Part shown: positions 24,501-37,900 of the stretch, piece by piece | Numbering within the stretch: position 1 is the first letter of the stretch | Layout: the number at the start of each line of letters is the position of its first letter | Assembly (NCBI GenBank): GCA_030737835.1 | Contig: CM060853.1 | Coordinates: 18,720,895-18,784,894 of the forward strand | Length of the DNA: 64,000 nucleotides | Direction: 5' to 3' | Source: Acorus gramineus | Taxonomy: Eukaryota; Streptophyta; Magnoliopsida; Acorales; Acoraceae | The notes under the pieces: model-generated | What the model was told of the DNA's origin: nothing | The model's database searches: none | Seen by the model: the letters and a program-made list of their open reading frames with translations, nothing else | Made by a program: the position numbers and the translations under genes

Positions 24501-27500
24501 GGTACTTTCTTTGAATCAATCCATATGATCATTAAAAATCTTATAATAGTGTGAGCTGATCATTGATATCCATGTTCATGTACATCTTGCTACATGTTGC
24601 ACAGTATATATCATATCTTCATGCCCTTAAGATTTTTATGGTTTTCTTTATGTTGGGTGAGTTGATATTATCTCATTTGAGATCCTATACAATCTTCTGA
24701 TGTTTAAAGTCAAATTTAACTGTAAAAATGGTATTTCATCTGCTTTCCAAGCGACAGTTATGAGTCATCAATAGTGGTACAAGTGTACATTTGTCATGTG
24801 TGCTAGAGATGTTAACTTAAAACTTCCATTTACCATGTTTCATGACATCCATGTTCATCATTCTGAGGCATCTGCCTCTCATGGTCTGTCATCTTTCATT
24901 TCATTCATAATTAGAACAGTATGCATGATGTATGAAAATGTATTCTGGCCTCTCAATGGAGTTTTGAAGATACCTTTGATTTCCTGGAAGCTTGTCTCAT
25001 CCTAGACTCAGGCGGACTCGAGTTTTGTTGAGTTTATTTATGACAATCTTGTGTGCTGGTCATATGAGAAAATGTATTATAGATTTCTGATAAAGTTGTG
25101 TAAACAATTAGGTGCTCTTTAGTAATCCTGGAAGCATTCAGGTGGAATGGCTTGATGCTAAACTTGGACTATGCATGACTTATCCTGGGCCATTTCAAAG
25201 TAAACATATTTTTACTTTTTGAGCACATGCTTGGGAATTTTTTTCCTCTTTGAAAGGATATCGTCATTGATCTCTTATGGATTTTCGACCTACATGCTTT
25301 TATACATATTTGTATTTTATAGAAGGAACAGTGACTTTGATGATCTAAAATTTGAGCATGTCATGTAGTGTCATTCTTGGACTCCACATGTAATCTATCC
25401 TCCCCATATTTATGTTCTATTATTGACACATTTTTAATAAGCAGTGTTTTGAAATAGCAAATAAACCTGTAAATCTAGGGTGTTGCATAAATAGTCATAA
25501 AATGGCATGAGTCGGTGACTTAGCTGTTTTCCTATGCTACACAGATGCCACATATTTATATTTATTATGGGTGCTACACATATAAAATCGATTCTAGTAT
25601 TTACAGTTGCATTTTTTTTTCTTCTGCCAAGTGAATGTGCACTTCATTTTTATTTGTCCATTGTAAGAAAACTTCCCCTGAAGTTATTCACCTTTGTCTA
25701 ATATTCAGAAAATGACACGAGTGTTTTTACTCTGATGCTTACCTGTAGTTTATCAGTGTTACAATGGTGCAACATTAATATTTCTTGTAGTGAATGGTTT
25801 GTTTGGCTTGTCATTGTACAAGCCATTAGTTTAACAAGAGTATATATCCTCCTTCCTTTCTGCTAACTAAGCCCCGTTTTCCGGGTTAGATTGGTATTCT
25901 GAGATAGTCGCTATTGGTGGCTGTCATTTGGTTGCATTCCCCTCACGAGCGGAAATACTATCGGATCTGTGCTAGCTTATCTAGGTAAAGGTATTAGCTT
26001 TTTTCCGATAAACAAACATGTGTTTTTGGCTATTCCACCTTTATCAGGCTCCTATTCTGCGCCCCAATTGTGGGCTAAATGTATAAATTATATTTTTATA
26101 TCTAACGTTCTTTTACTATAGGAGTTCTTCATTTTTTTTTTTGAATAAAACTATAGGAGTTCTTCATAGTCATTCATAATTGTCAAGTCTGACGTTTTCT
26201 TGTTTTTGGAGGTTATGTCAAGACAGAATTGACATATAATATATCAGGTTTTGTGTGATATGTAAAATTTTCTACACGGAGAATAAACCATAATTTTGAA
26301 CTAAAAACAATGAAAATTTAAAGAAAGATTAATGACAATGGTGTCAAACTTGGTGTTTCTTGGCTGCAAACTTGGCTAAATTGTTTTTTAATGTGCAGCT
26401 ATTATAACATGCTAGAATTGGATGGTAGTATTTGAATGATGTTAGTTTATATCTTGAAATTGATCTTATTTGAAATCATGATCTGTAGGCAAGCCAATCT
26501 GTTGGAAAGGAAACGTCTCAAGAAGCTTAAGCAGAAAGAGAAGAGGATGAAAGAAAAGGTTGACTTGGACAAGGATGATTCTATGGAGGGTTCACCTGAC
26601 ACAGTTGAGGATGCATCATGTTCAGCAGGAACTTCCAGTCCGCGGTCCATATCTGAACCAGGCACAAATACATGGGAGATCGTATCTGATCCACCAGAAC
26701 AGTTTCAGCTTGTTCAGGCTTCGGACGGTGGAATAAATACAGATGTGGGATGTGATGCGTTCCACTGTCAGAATGTGGAAGCTAATATTCGGCGGCAGCA
26801 AACCAGTGCTTGGAAGCCCATTTTGAAATCAGTTAGAAACACTCCAAATGGATTTCATTCAACTCATATCTCAGAAATGAATACACCAGCTGGGCAGAAG
26901 CATGGCAGTCACAGGGATCAGAAACCAGCCTCATTAGCTAATGGGCATAAGATTTGGACCCGAAAGGCCAGGCCTGGAGGAAATGCAGAGGCTTCCGACA
27001 TTAGACCAGAAAGGGAAACAAATGATCATTCAGATCAGCATGCAAAATTTGAGCTCTTGATAGGTTCGATTGGTGTCACTCTCAATGGTTGTAACAAAAA
27101 TATTCAAAAGATGGTACACGGTCCCACTTTGGATCTGTCAGATAATCATGCCCTGGAAACTTTTGCAGAGCCAGACTCTAATTTGAATGGCAGTAACCGT
27201 TCAATGATCAAGCTCTGGAGACCAGTCAGCCGGCATGGAGCTGCGCAAAACTGTAAGAAGGAACTGGAAGCCCATGGAGTGCCTGCAGTAGCTGCAGACC
27301 GTATCAAGTCTGATGAAAGTTGTTTGGCGCATAGAGGGTCAGACGATAATGATGATTCCAGGAGTTGCATGGATTCACTGCTAGATGATGCACATCTGGC
27401 TGGTCGGAAGCCATTTTCGAGTCATATTGTAGAAGCTTTCCTTGCACAGCGTAAGCATGTCATATTTCATCTCTCTTCAGTTATAAATTGTTTCGACATG

Positions 27501-27854
27501 TCTGATGCCGCTAATGTTAAATTCAGAACGTTTTTGTGAAATGACTCTTGTTGGTCATCGCATTGCCTGATTGAAACTGATTTTTTTTTTCCAGGATGGA
27601 AAGAGGCGATGGAATCTGACCATGTCAAGTTAGTCCTATCCCCAGAGAGCGAACCGACGGAGTGCCTTGAGCTCCATGAGAGACCCTGCACAAACAAGTC
27701 ACAACCATTGGATAGCCGAGGACGCACTGTCCTCGGCTGCACAGAGAACCGGATGACAGGTTCCTTAGAGCTATCCACTAAGCCTAAATTCAAAACGAAG
27801 ACAGACAAGGGAGGCACACTAAAGTATGTCCCGAAGCAGAGAAATAATACCTGA
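21553..27854 (+). CDS. C2H2 zinc-finger, coiled-coil protein of unknown function, 9 coding exons
   Basis: Exons: 21553-22087, 22200-22336, 22789-22833, 22927-22980, 23911-24015, 24127-24333, 24416-24501, 26489-27450, 27595-27854; phases join to 796 aa. One classical finger, C-x2-C-x12-H-x3-H, occupies residues 196-216 (CEKCSREF through HVLMH) after an LPGWPFLSSPKVQMQ lead-in. Residues about 330-400 are helical (LVEEEEAAQKRQ), followed by a strongly basic run (LLERKRLKKLKQKEKR) fitting a coiled coil and nuclear signal. A long low-complexity Ser/Asn/Asp-rich part follows, and the last exon junction creates FLAQRWKEAM, a hydrophobic motif that looks conserved. I recognise the architecture as a plant gene of unknown function and do not assign a role. 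The fifth exon (DIAGSSIIKALESF) is the least certain border. The 2-kb intron before exon 8 holds small repeats. Confidence 0.85.
25865..26015. repeat. possible short transposon fragment in C2H2 intron
   Basis: A GC-richer block (GCCCCGTTTTCCGGG at its left, TTTTTTCCGATAAAC at its right) stands out from the AT-rich intron and resembles an inserted short element. No inverted ends or tRNA boxes could be shown. Confidence 0.22.
26115..26167 (-). mobile_element. minimal poly-A insertion flanked by an 18-bp direct repeat
   Basis: ACTATAGGAGTTCTTCAT occurs at 26115-26132 and again identically at 26150-26167. Between the copies are 17 bases, a T-run followed by GAATAAA. Read on the minus strand this is a few bases ending in a poly-A tail, as left by an extreme 5'-truncated LINE-driven insertion with its target-site duplication. 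It lies in an intron of the C2H2 gene. Plain tandem slippage is the alternative. Confidence 0.5.
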
Positions 27855-28340
27855 TGATATATCAGTTTTTGTGCAGTTTGATTTGTTCTATGTTTTACCA
27901 ATATATTCCTGAGCAGAGGTTCCAGTTTTAGCAGAGGTCTTCTGTGTCTAAAAAAGATTTTCCAAGATCCGACAGCTTTTCTTCTTTGTTTCTAGGTTCT
28001 AGTCTGGTTTTGTTATTGGAATATGTCTTTTTGAGTGTTTAAATTAGGTGTTTGCATTTCATTCGAGTGGGAATTTAGTCTTTTGTGATTTGGGTGGAGT
28101 TAAATTGCTTGAATAATGATAGCTCACAAGCTACCTGTCCTGACATGCCTTTTGTGATCGATCCATTCAACTGGGATGCTCATCTAATGTTTTGATTTTG
28201 TTCTTGAGATTTATTTGGTCTATAATCTATAGGTGGATGTGTTGCCAGAGCACAGGAAATTGGTACCATAAGTGGGATTTTCTTATGGAAAATTATATAT
28301 TCAGCTCTTCTGCGGTCTCAAATGTTTTGATTTTTATTCT
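27855..28340. other. 3' flank of the C2H2 gene
   Basis: T-rich sequence expected to hold the 3' UTR and polyadenylation signals; no other gene is visible. Confidence 0.4.
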
Positions 28341-28565
28341 TGGGGTCCGTTTGTATTGGAGGTGGGGACCTGGCAATGCCATAACACGGGAGGGACTCAC
28401 GCTGGGCGAAGCATATTTTCAAGGAGACGGGAAACGTAGGAAAAAAAAAAGCTAAAAAACATGTAAAACAAATGTTTTTCATGTTAGCCACGTGAACGTG
28501 AGAAACCCGTTTGTGTATGAGGTTGCGTCCATGTGCGCCCACTATTGCCAAATGCTCCCAAACAT
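28341..28565. mobile_element. possible MITE
   Basis: The block begins GTCCGTTTGTATTGGAG and contains CCTGGCAATG; it ends ATTGCCAAATGCTCCC followed by AAACATC. The two sides are imperfect inverted repeats and the interior is GC-richer than the flanks. Target duplications were not found. Confidence 0.35.
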
Positions 28566-28690
28566 CTTTGTCAAGCGGACTTTTAAAATATATATACTCA
28601 TCTAATGAAGTATATATATAACCATGAAAAGTAAAATGAGGGATTGTAACATCCACCGGCTGCGAAACAGTTTCTGTCAACCCGTTTAAT

Positions 28691-29309
28691 TAGGGATGGC
28701 ATTGGAACAGGTTATGTGAATCTCAAATCCAAATCCGTCTACAAAATCCTATCCCAAACCCGTCCTACACCCGTGGCGGTTTTAGCTTTTTCATCTCAGA
28801 CCCGTTCCATTTAGGTCGGGTCGGGTAGGATCGAGCCAAGACAAGTTTAGGAAAAAAATATTAAAACATATTTTTAGGTGATATTTAATCTAAATTGAAA
28901 TTTTAAATAAAAATAAATATTAATTAGAATAAACTCCACAAAACAAGAAATAAAATAAGAAATATAAACTTTCAATTGTCATAACAAGTAACAAATATAA
29001 TGTTTAAATTTTTTTTTTTGAATACCAAAAGATAATCCAGTGTATGTTTATATGATTTCAAATTTCAATTAGCGTTTGAATTTATTCATTATTATTTTTT
29101 TAATATTTTTTTTGGAACACCAAATGAAAAATATAAATTATGTAATTATCATAACAAATATTTAATCTTAATATTAATTACAACTGGGGTGGTTTTGGGG
29201 ATTTTTGCTGCTAAGTAAATTCATTTTCTGTCTTAAACTATCGAGTTTCATTTTATCTATCATACACCCGTAGATCAGGTGGGGTACCCTACTGGGACTG
29301 TCATCCCTA
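28691..29309. mobile_element. non-autonomous hAT-type element, 619 bp
   Basis: The left end TAGGGATGGCA (28691-28701) and right end TGTCATCCCTA (29299-29309) are inverted repeats with one mismatch. Flanking 8-mers are CGTTTAAT and CGTTTGAC, differing only by transitions, as an aged 8-bp target duplication would. Subterminal GGTCGGGTCGGGT and GGTGGGGTACCC motifs are typical of plant elements with this end. There is no transposase frame. Confidence 0.7.
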
Positions 29310-29319
29310 CGTTTGACAA

Positions 29320-30750
29320 ATAACATACAGTTAGGGCTATTCAAAATGTAATTAACATCAATTCCACCAGCCGGCGGCATAACACAAGATGTGACAGATT
29401 TCCTGCTCATTAATTTATGATTAAAGTACATGGTTGAGTGGTTTTTGTGTACTCCAAACATAAAGAAGAGTGTTGATGGTGATGTTGCCTGGAACAAAAG
29501 TCCAACAGGAAGAATGTGAACTAAAATCATGTTAAAAGAGGGGATGCTGTTTTGTTAAGCTGATTAATTTTGGGGTACGTAGTCATTTACCCACCTACAT
29601 TTATTTTTGTCAAACTGCCTGTACCTTAACACCCTCAATTTATGAAAAACAATTTCACGCCCCTTTCTGGTCCCCTCATCCAAATTGACAATACCATCAT
29701 TGTCGGTTTTCTGTTCACATACATGTAATGTAACATCCAATCCTACGAATAAAGAAAAAATTGGTTTACAAAGTGTATAAATTTGTCGACCCTTAAACCA
29801 TTGGCCGATATCTCCCTCTCTGAGAGATCTAGGATAAAGTCCTTTTGCAACATATAAAACTAGTAAATATTACATATATAATATTTTAACTGGTTTGATA
29901 AACTTATGCTCTTCAATTTTTAGGCTCATGATAATTCAATTTTTTTAATACAAGCAATAGTCTGAATCATTATATTAAGAGTTTAATAGGATCTTTGTAT
30001 TAAAAAATATAATAAATTTTTAAAACCCGACTCACTGAGATTATCTAAACCTGAATTCGTATCGAATCAAACAAGAAAAATAATAAATTCAAGTTTGCTT
30101 TGGCCTGCACTCAACTGGGCATGGGTCCATAAAACAAACACGGGAGTCCAAAGTTATCACAAAAAATAAATAAAGGGACCTATAATTTAATTTTATTGAC
30201 TTTAATTCATGTCCAAAAATAATTAAAAGCCACTATTGGCTTTTTTTTACTTCCCTCTAAGAAAGAACTCTACCACGTAACTTAAAAATCCCTCAAAATC
30301 TATACATCATTCATTACCACATGGACAATAAATAAATTAAAAAAAACAGGAATCCAGTACCATTGAATATGTCAAAAAGGTCCCACCAATCCACCCCAAT
30401 CACACCCACTTCTCCTAATGTACGGTCTTCTCTTCAAATCTTTTACTTTTATATAATATACACTCACCGACTCTGATGTGTCCCAAAAAAAAAAAACACC
30501 AAAATCAATTTTTTTTAAATAAAAAATAAAGAGACCCACCATTGTTTTCTGCTCAAAACATGGAAAAATTAGACCTTTGAAAACAGAATCTAATAAACGA
30601 TCATTTGGTGTGATAAAACAGACATAAAAAGTCCTACAAAAGAAGAGATAGATCTACTTGGTTTTCCTTTACAACACCCACTCTTTTTTATTTCCTCTCC
30701 ATGATCACCATCTCTTCTTCTTTCTCTTCTTCTGTGGTTGAGAGGAACTG
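29320..30750. other. spacer upstream of the SPPL gene
   Basis: AT-rich with no gene. A pyrimidine-rich stretch just before the SPPL start (about 30690-30735, many TCT repeats) looks like its leader. Confidence 0.4.
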
Positions 30751-30760
30751 TTACTACTGA

Positions 30761-33700
30761 ATGGGTTTCAACAGAAGTTGGGGGGTTGTTCTTTCGGCCC
30801 TCTTGTGGGTGTCTTTGTTTGCTGGGTTGGCTTTTGGGGGTGACATCGTTCATCAAGACGATAAGGCTCCGAAGGTCCCTGGGTGTTCCAACGATTTTGT
30901 TCTGGTATGTGGCTTTGATGATCCAGTTTGCTTGTTTATAAAGGTTTTGTTGATTTGGGATTTGGGGGGGGGGGGGGGGGGGTGTGGTTTGTTATTTTGT
31001 TTGAAGAGGTAGCCTATTCTGGGGTGGGTTGTTTGGAGATTTGGGTTACTTTTACATGCTTGGAGATTTGAGTCTCTTTGACCCAGATTTTGTTTTTTCT
31101 TATGTCAACTGGATTTTCTATGGTTTGGGATTTTGTGAATTCTGGTTAAAGTTTTGGGTCCTCTTCTTGAAGGGTTAGACTGGTTGGGTATTGATGTGAT
31201 TTCTTTCTTTTGCTTATGTAGTTTAGGGAAATTATTGGAGGATTAAGTTTCAACCGTTTTTTTGGACTAGATATACATTACACCTATTATTAATATTTAA
31301 AAGTTATCAAACAAATATAAGGAAGGATCAGTGCTACATTTTCTCTCTTGTTTTTCTGGATTTAATTAAGTGAACTGGTGATGCTTAGATACGTATCTGT
31401 TAGAGGTTCTTTGCATCCCATTCTAACTATTTTTCTATTTTGTATACTATCCCTGTGGGAATTGCATCGGGAGTCACTTTTGCACTGTTGTTGATACATG
31501 CATCTTTATATAGTGATAATTTATTTGAATGCATTGAAATTCAGCCTCCCACCCAATCACGTACATGCTCAATCATTTGTGTGTCATCAAAATCTGTTAA
31601 TGATCTTTCTTTTCTGTCATCTGCATATCTCAATTTAATGTCTGTTAGGTAAAAGTACAAACTTATGTGGATAACAAAGGGGAAAATGAGTACGTTGGTG
31701 TTGGCGCCCGGTTTGGCACGCGTATGGAATCAAAGGAGAAACATGCATACCGAACACGGGTTTCACTTTCAGACCCACCTGATTTGTGCAGCCCGCCAAA
31801 GAATAAGGTTTCATCTTGCCTTCATGTTATGGTGTTCTGATGGCCTGAGAGCGCTTATTTAACCTCAGTCAGCTCATAATTTAAAACCCTATCTTATTGA
31901 TAGCTTTCTGGGGATGTTGTCCTTGTACATCGAGGCAATTGCAAATTTACAATAAAAGCTAAAGTTGCAGAATCTGTCGGTGCTTCGGCGATTCTTATTA
32001 TTAATAATCGGAAAGGTACTTCCCTTTATAATACTTTTATTAATATTCAATCTTTTTCCATGTTCTATCCCTCCATAATACTTTCATCAAGGTAGAAAGT
32101 ATATTGTCCTCTCTTTCTTTATGTTACCTATACATTACTGGTTGCTGAGCTTTCATTTTTTCTGGGGCCTGCAGAACTTTACAAGATGGTCTGTGACAAA
32201 AATGAAACAAACCTTCATATAAATATACCCGCAGTTATGCTTCCCCAAGATGCCGGTGAAAGTTTAGAAACCTACCTAAAGAAAGGAACCCCTGGTAAGT
32301 GTTTCGTTTCCCTGCATTGTGTTGTAGGCAATACTTCTTCATAAATAAAATCCCTTTTTATATCGTGTTTGTAAGTTTGCTGCCATCGAGCGTGAAATAT
32401 ATTGCAATAGAAAAAATGCTTATAAATTGTCATAGTCATAATTAGCTATTCTGCTAAGCCGTTGAAGATAAGTATAGTTATCCATAATTTAATGTACCAT
32501 AATTATTCAATGTGAATGTTACTTTATCTGACTAGAAATGTTGGGAATGACCACATGGTTGGCTCTTTGGCTAAAGACATTGGTTCTCTCCCATACATAC
32601 ACTCGGGTTTACTTGGTGTACGAGGTTTGTGGAATGTTCTGTGCATCTGGGGTTTTTCCAACTCTTGTTAAGATTCCTTGTCACCAAAAAAAAGTTGTAG
32701 AGATTGCTTATAGTATCCACCGTTACACATCCTCTTGATAACATAGTAACTGATGTGATACGAAAGGATAAAGAAATAAAGTATTTAACCAAGAAAACTT
32801 CAGGGCAGTGTGTCACTTTCAACCTATTTATGCATGTCACTTGCTTTCTTCTCAAATACCTATTATCAAATAGCCTCTTCATGGAATCTGCTGGTGCCAC
32901 ATCCTAATTGTACTCAAATAGATAATGGGAGTGATAATATTCCAAGATCAATAAATGGTCAGAAAACAGACAACATGTTTCTTTTTTAAACACACACCAG
33001 ATGTTATTCTGATGGAAGATGAGGCACAGAGGTGTACTGGGAACCTAAATGCCAGTTCAAGATGGCACTTATGGAAACTTGATATTCTGGACCAACATAA
33101 ACGACAACTTGCTCATTTATCAGATGGAAGTACAAGAGGGAGAAGCCAGAATGATTGTTTTGCACACCCGATGATTTTTTATTTAAATTGTTTAGTTGGG
33201 ACAAAGCATATGGTAATTTTTAGTGGCACTTTGACTCATTATTATGCCACTTGGCATTGTAGTAGATAAGGCATGTTCCATTTGGGCAAAAATTGTATGC
33301 ATCATTTCACTGTTTTATGTAAGGTATGTTGAGACTTGGAATGTGCTCATATTCCCTCTGTATTGAAATATGTAAATTCTGTCTATGTTTCGTATATCTA
33401 GGATTATGAGGAAGTATCCCAATTATACTGAGATTATGTCAAATCCATGTTTATAGATATGGATTGAAAGAGTGAAACATTACTAATTTGATAACTGTAA
33501 ATGATGGCAGATGATCAAATTATTCCACATCTAACTAGCAGTTGTTGCTATATTTTGGATATTGCTACTAGTTTATTATGAGAATCCAAGACATGATATC
33601 AAACATATGCTAACTAACAATTCAAATTACATTCAGTCTCGGTGCAGCTCTATTCTCCAGATCGACCGCTGGTGGATACAGCTGAAGTATTTTTATGGCT

Positions 33701-34942
33701 AATGGCGGTTGGTACCATCGTGTGTGCGTCTTATTGGTCAGCATGGAGTGCTAGAGAAGCATCACTAGAGCATGACAAACTTTTAAAGGTTATATATTGA
33801 CTTTTAGCCAATCTAGGGCAGAGACATGATTGAGATAATCTGAGCTTTGTTCGGTGTCATCTGATTTATAGACGGGTGAACTTTGTATGTGTAGGATGCT
33901 CCAGATGATCTTCCTGACATGGAAGGTACAGGATCAAGTGGCGTGGTGGATATCAACATGACTTCAGCAGTTCTCTTTGCTTTAATTGCATCATGCTTCT
34001 TGATCTTACTTTACAAGCTTATGTCCTTCTGGTTCATCGAGATTTTAGTGGTTATTTTTTGCATTGGTGGGGTGGAGGTGAGCTCTTTTTTATCATTTTT
34101 TGTTTTTTTGTAGATAAAAAAATGTTGTTCAGTACTGGCATGGTTTTAATTTTTGGTGCTGTTGTGTGATCCCTAACCAATTTTTCATTTAACTTCACGT
34201 TAATTAAAGTTGGGTTTCAGTCCTTGTCTGGTGTTAAAAAAAGTATGTTTATTACTCAAATTTGAACCTATGAGTTTTGCAAAGATGTGTGGTATTTGTT
34301 GAATCTCACACCTCTTTCCATTTTCATTCTTACTAGCCTTCCCATAAGCTATGCTGTTATTTAACTTGTGCAGGTTTTGTTGTTTGTTTGCTGTTCTTTT
34401 GACAATAAGTTAATTATGAGATCTCTTTGTTTCATCAGGGGTTGCAAACTTGCCTGGTGGCCCTATTATCAAGGTATGCCTATTAGCAACTACAATTTAA
34501 TGGAATACCTTTTCCATTTGTATGTAAAATAATGCTTTACATTATAGGTTATATCTCACTAACTGAATTTTATTAAAACAGTAGTAATCACTTAACAAGA
34601 CAAAGGAGATAAGGTATCTCATCAAAACGATATAAAAAATAAAGAAGCAAGGAAAATACAGGATTATTTCATGCTCATATTTCTATTCCTGCATGTACTT
34701 ATAATTACCGGTTATGAAAAAGGGAATATCAATTCTTATTCTCATTTAAGGCATGATAGTGCATGATGGAAATTTGCTTCACCTGGTCAAATACGGGGCA
34801 GTGGATGGACACACGTGTGGTAATGCATGTTACATTGAAACATTGGTATGAAAATGGATACAAATATCAATTGAGTTTTTGAAAATGAATACAAATATGA
34901 ACTGGATATAATTAATGCATTTATGCATATAAGGATTCGAAA

Positions 34943-34984
<42 letters not shown>

Positions 34985-37900
34985 CGTACAGATAAATGTT
35001 AAATACTTAACAAACAATCAAATGGCACATTTTTATAGACGTGCATTCCTGTTACCGCCCATGAAATGAACTAATTTATTGGTAATTTTACTAAAGATAT
35101 ATAGTGGGGTTTGTTTAAAAAATGTGCCAGCTGAGCATTGCTGCTCTATAGAAATATATATATTTTGATAGTTTTTATCATGGTGTAGGCTTGGCATCTC
35201 TTATAGTTCTATGAGTTTTTTTCATTTTGCCATAAAACTCCAATATGAATAGAGGTACAGATAATTATATCAATTTCTTATCTGCATCTATATCTGTTTT
35301 TTTTTTTAAAATGGATACCAAAGCAGATAAAAGCACAGATCGAAAATCGGATATCTGTTGGATATCAAACCTTTAAAACATCCTTTGTTCCGCTGCGTAT
35401 GCAATTCTTATGTCCATAAAGGTGGTTTATCAACGTGCACTATAGATCTGTCCATCATTGCCTTTTAAAAGTTTGGATGTATATTATAGTCTTTTTTTCC
35501 AAGACTATATTCTAATATTGAATTCTTTATTATGCTGTAACACACAGTTGTATGTTCTATGGTTGTTGATCTATGACTCATTTATGGCATGGATTGGTTC
35601 TTGCACAGTAAGATATTGGTTGTAGATGTGTGCATCCACCATCTCTTCAATTCTGCAATCGTTTGTCTGTATGCATTTACAATGGTTTTTCTTTTGCTCA
35701 TGCGTGTGTGTTTACATGTGCTATTTTATGCTTGTGATCTCTTTAGTTATAAGTGGAATGATTATAATGTCCCATGTCATAGAGATCATTTAGTTTGCCA
35801 CCTTTTTGTTAGTGTTTGAAGATCAGGAGTTGATGGTCAAATTTCCATGTCAGGTGGTTCAAACATGCTGGGGAATCATTTGTCAAAGTACCCTTCTTTG
35901 GAGCTGTGTCATATCTCACACTGGTTGTTTCTCCATTCTGTATAGCATTTGCTGTCATTTGGGCTGTTTATCGTCGTATTTCCCTTGCCTGGATAGGCCA
36001 AGATATCCTCGTAAGTATATCACCTCGTTATTAATTTTTCATTTGTTTGATGTCCTTTTTTATTAATTTATTCTACATTCTAGACTTCAGCAGTATACCT
36101 TACTTGCTTTTAGCTGAAATCATGATAAAGTGTTGCCAACTGTTATGAGGAAGAATAATATACTTTTTTTCCACAGCACATTTTGTGCCACAAGGATCCT
36201 GCTTTTGATTTCAGTAACCAAAGTTGTTCAATCTATTTGATTGCTATGGCCTGCATCTTTATATTTCAGTTCATCATGGGATCTTTTTTTTAATATTATT
36301 CTATGATTGAACTATTGAAGAATGCCAGCAAGCACAATCGGCATTAAACTTTGAGATCTGAAAACATGAAGTTCGTTGGCTTCAAGGAACATACCGATTG
36401 CAGAAAGTTAATTAAAGCTGTCCGTGAAGAAGATGACAATGACATGCATAAAAAAGGAACAAAATGCATATGATACAATAAATATGACTCTAATCTATTT
36501 AAATTGCTTCCACTTCAAATAGTTATTATTGGTGAACTTCTTAAGTTCTATAATGTGCTGGCTTTCATATTGATGGTGAACCTTTAAATCTAAATTCATT
36601 TGGAATTCAACATATTCTTTAGCCGCAAACCGAGCTTTGGCTAGCGATTAGCCCCTTGTCTCCAAAAAGGTGGTCAGGGTATCAAACCACCCCATCATGC
36701 CAGATGTGCATAGGTGGGCACCAATTTTCAAAAAAAAAAAGAAAAGCAAGCCTTGTTATTCTATCCTTATTGTAGGTGCTCATATTTCTATTTGGTTATT
36801 CTTCTTAACAAACCAAATCAATTCTAAAGGCTACATCATATGACATTATTTGACTATTTTTATCTCTTAGTTACAATATCATGTGCCCCAAATATCTTGT
36901 TGATGAAAATTTAGGAAATGATAATCTGCTAAGTGCCCGAACTTTTCTCCAATTCATAGATGTATGAGATAATATCCACTTGTTTTGTTGTTTCCTTTTT
37001 TTCTTTCCCTCCTTTTAACATAGTTTTCTGTTTTCAATCAGGGAATTGCACTTATTGTTACAGTTCTTCAGATTGTTCGCGTGACAAATCTCAAGGTAGC
37101 GTTTCACTTTACCATATTAATGTACACAATTTATCAATAAAAATAGGATGTTCTCAATTTAATAATGTGTTTATCATTGAATAGATTGATCCTCTCCCCC
37201 CCCACACACGCACACAATGCAGTCTAACATGATCTACAACATGCTCATGTTAGAACCTCTAAAATTTTGGATCCCTTTTTCATGGAGTATTCTTGAGGGT
37301 GATGCCTTTAATGTGATACCGTAGACTTTAAGTAGACATTTTTTACAAGGCCTATGACCAAATCAAAAGCCGCCTCTAGCATAACTGGATTGTTTTGACA
37401 TCAATGAAAACAGCAAACTAAGAAGATGACTTTCATCTAGATTAATTATGGTGTGAATCCAGAAATATGGCTGTTAGAACTTTGAAAAAAACATAGAATA
37501 GTTTATTTGTGGAGCAAATGAGGACGCCAAGATGGATATGTGGCAGAACAAGCATCGGAAATGAGTCTCTTAGAGTAAACAAATTTCTCCAAGAAATGAA
37601 CTAACAATGGACTGTCTTATAAATGAAAATCCCATGACATGAGTATCTTTTGATATCGTTCTTGAGTTGACAAATTGTTCCATTCTGTTCATTTTTATTA
37701 TTATGATTAGGGTGTAACATTAGATTATTCGCTTCCGATAGCTATACTGGGATAGATAACAATCCAGGCTGAATAAACAACTTTTTGTTTGGTTGTTGTT
37801 TTTTGTTATTCTCATTGGAAAACGTAAAAATGACTTTTTTGTTGTTTGGTTCACCTTGGATAAAGTGATGATAAATGGTTGATAAGGGATGAATAAGAGT

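Noticed and set aside
34441-36010. A separate small membrane protein gene around the short SPPL exons
   Set aside because: [21 protein letters not shown] is a conserved SPPL stretch split by an intron, with matching phase.
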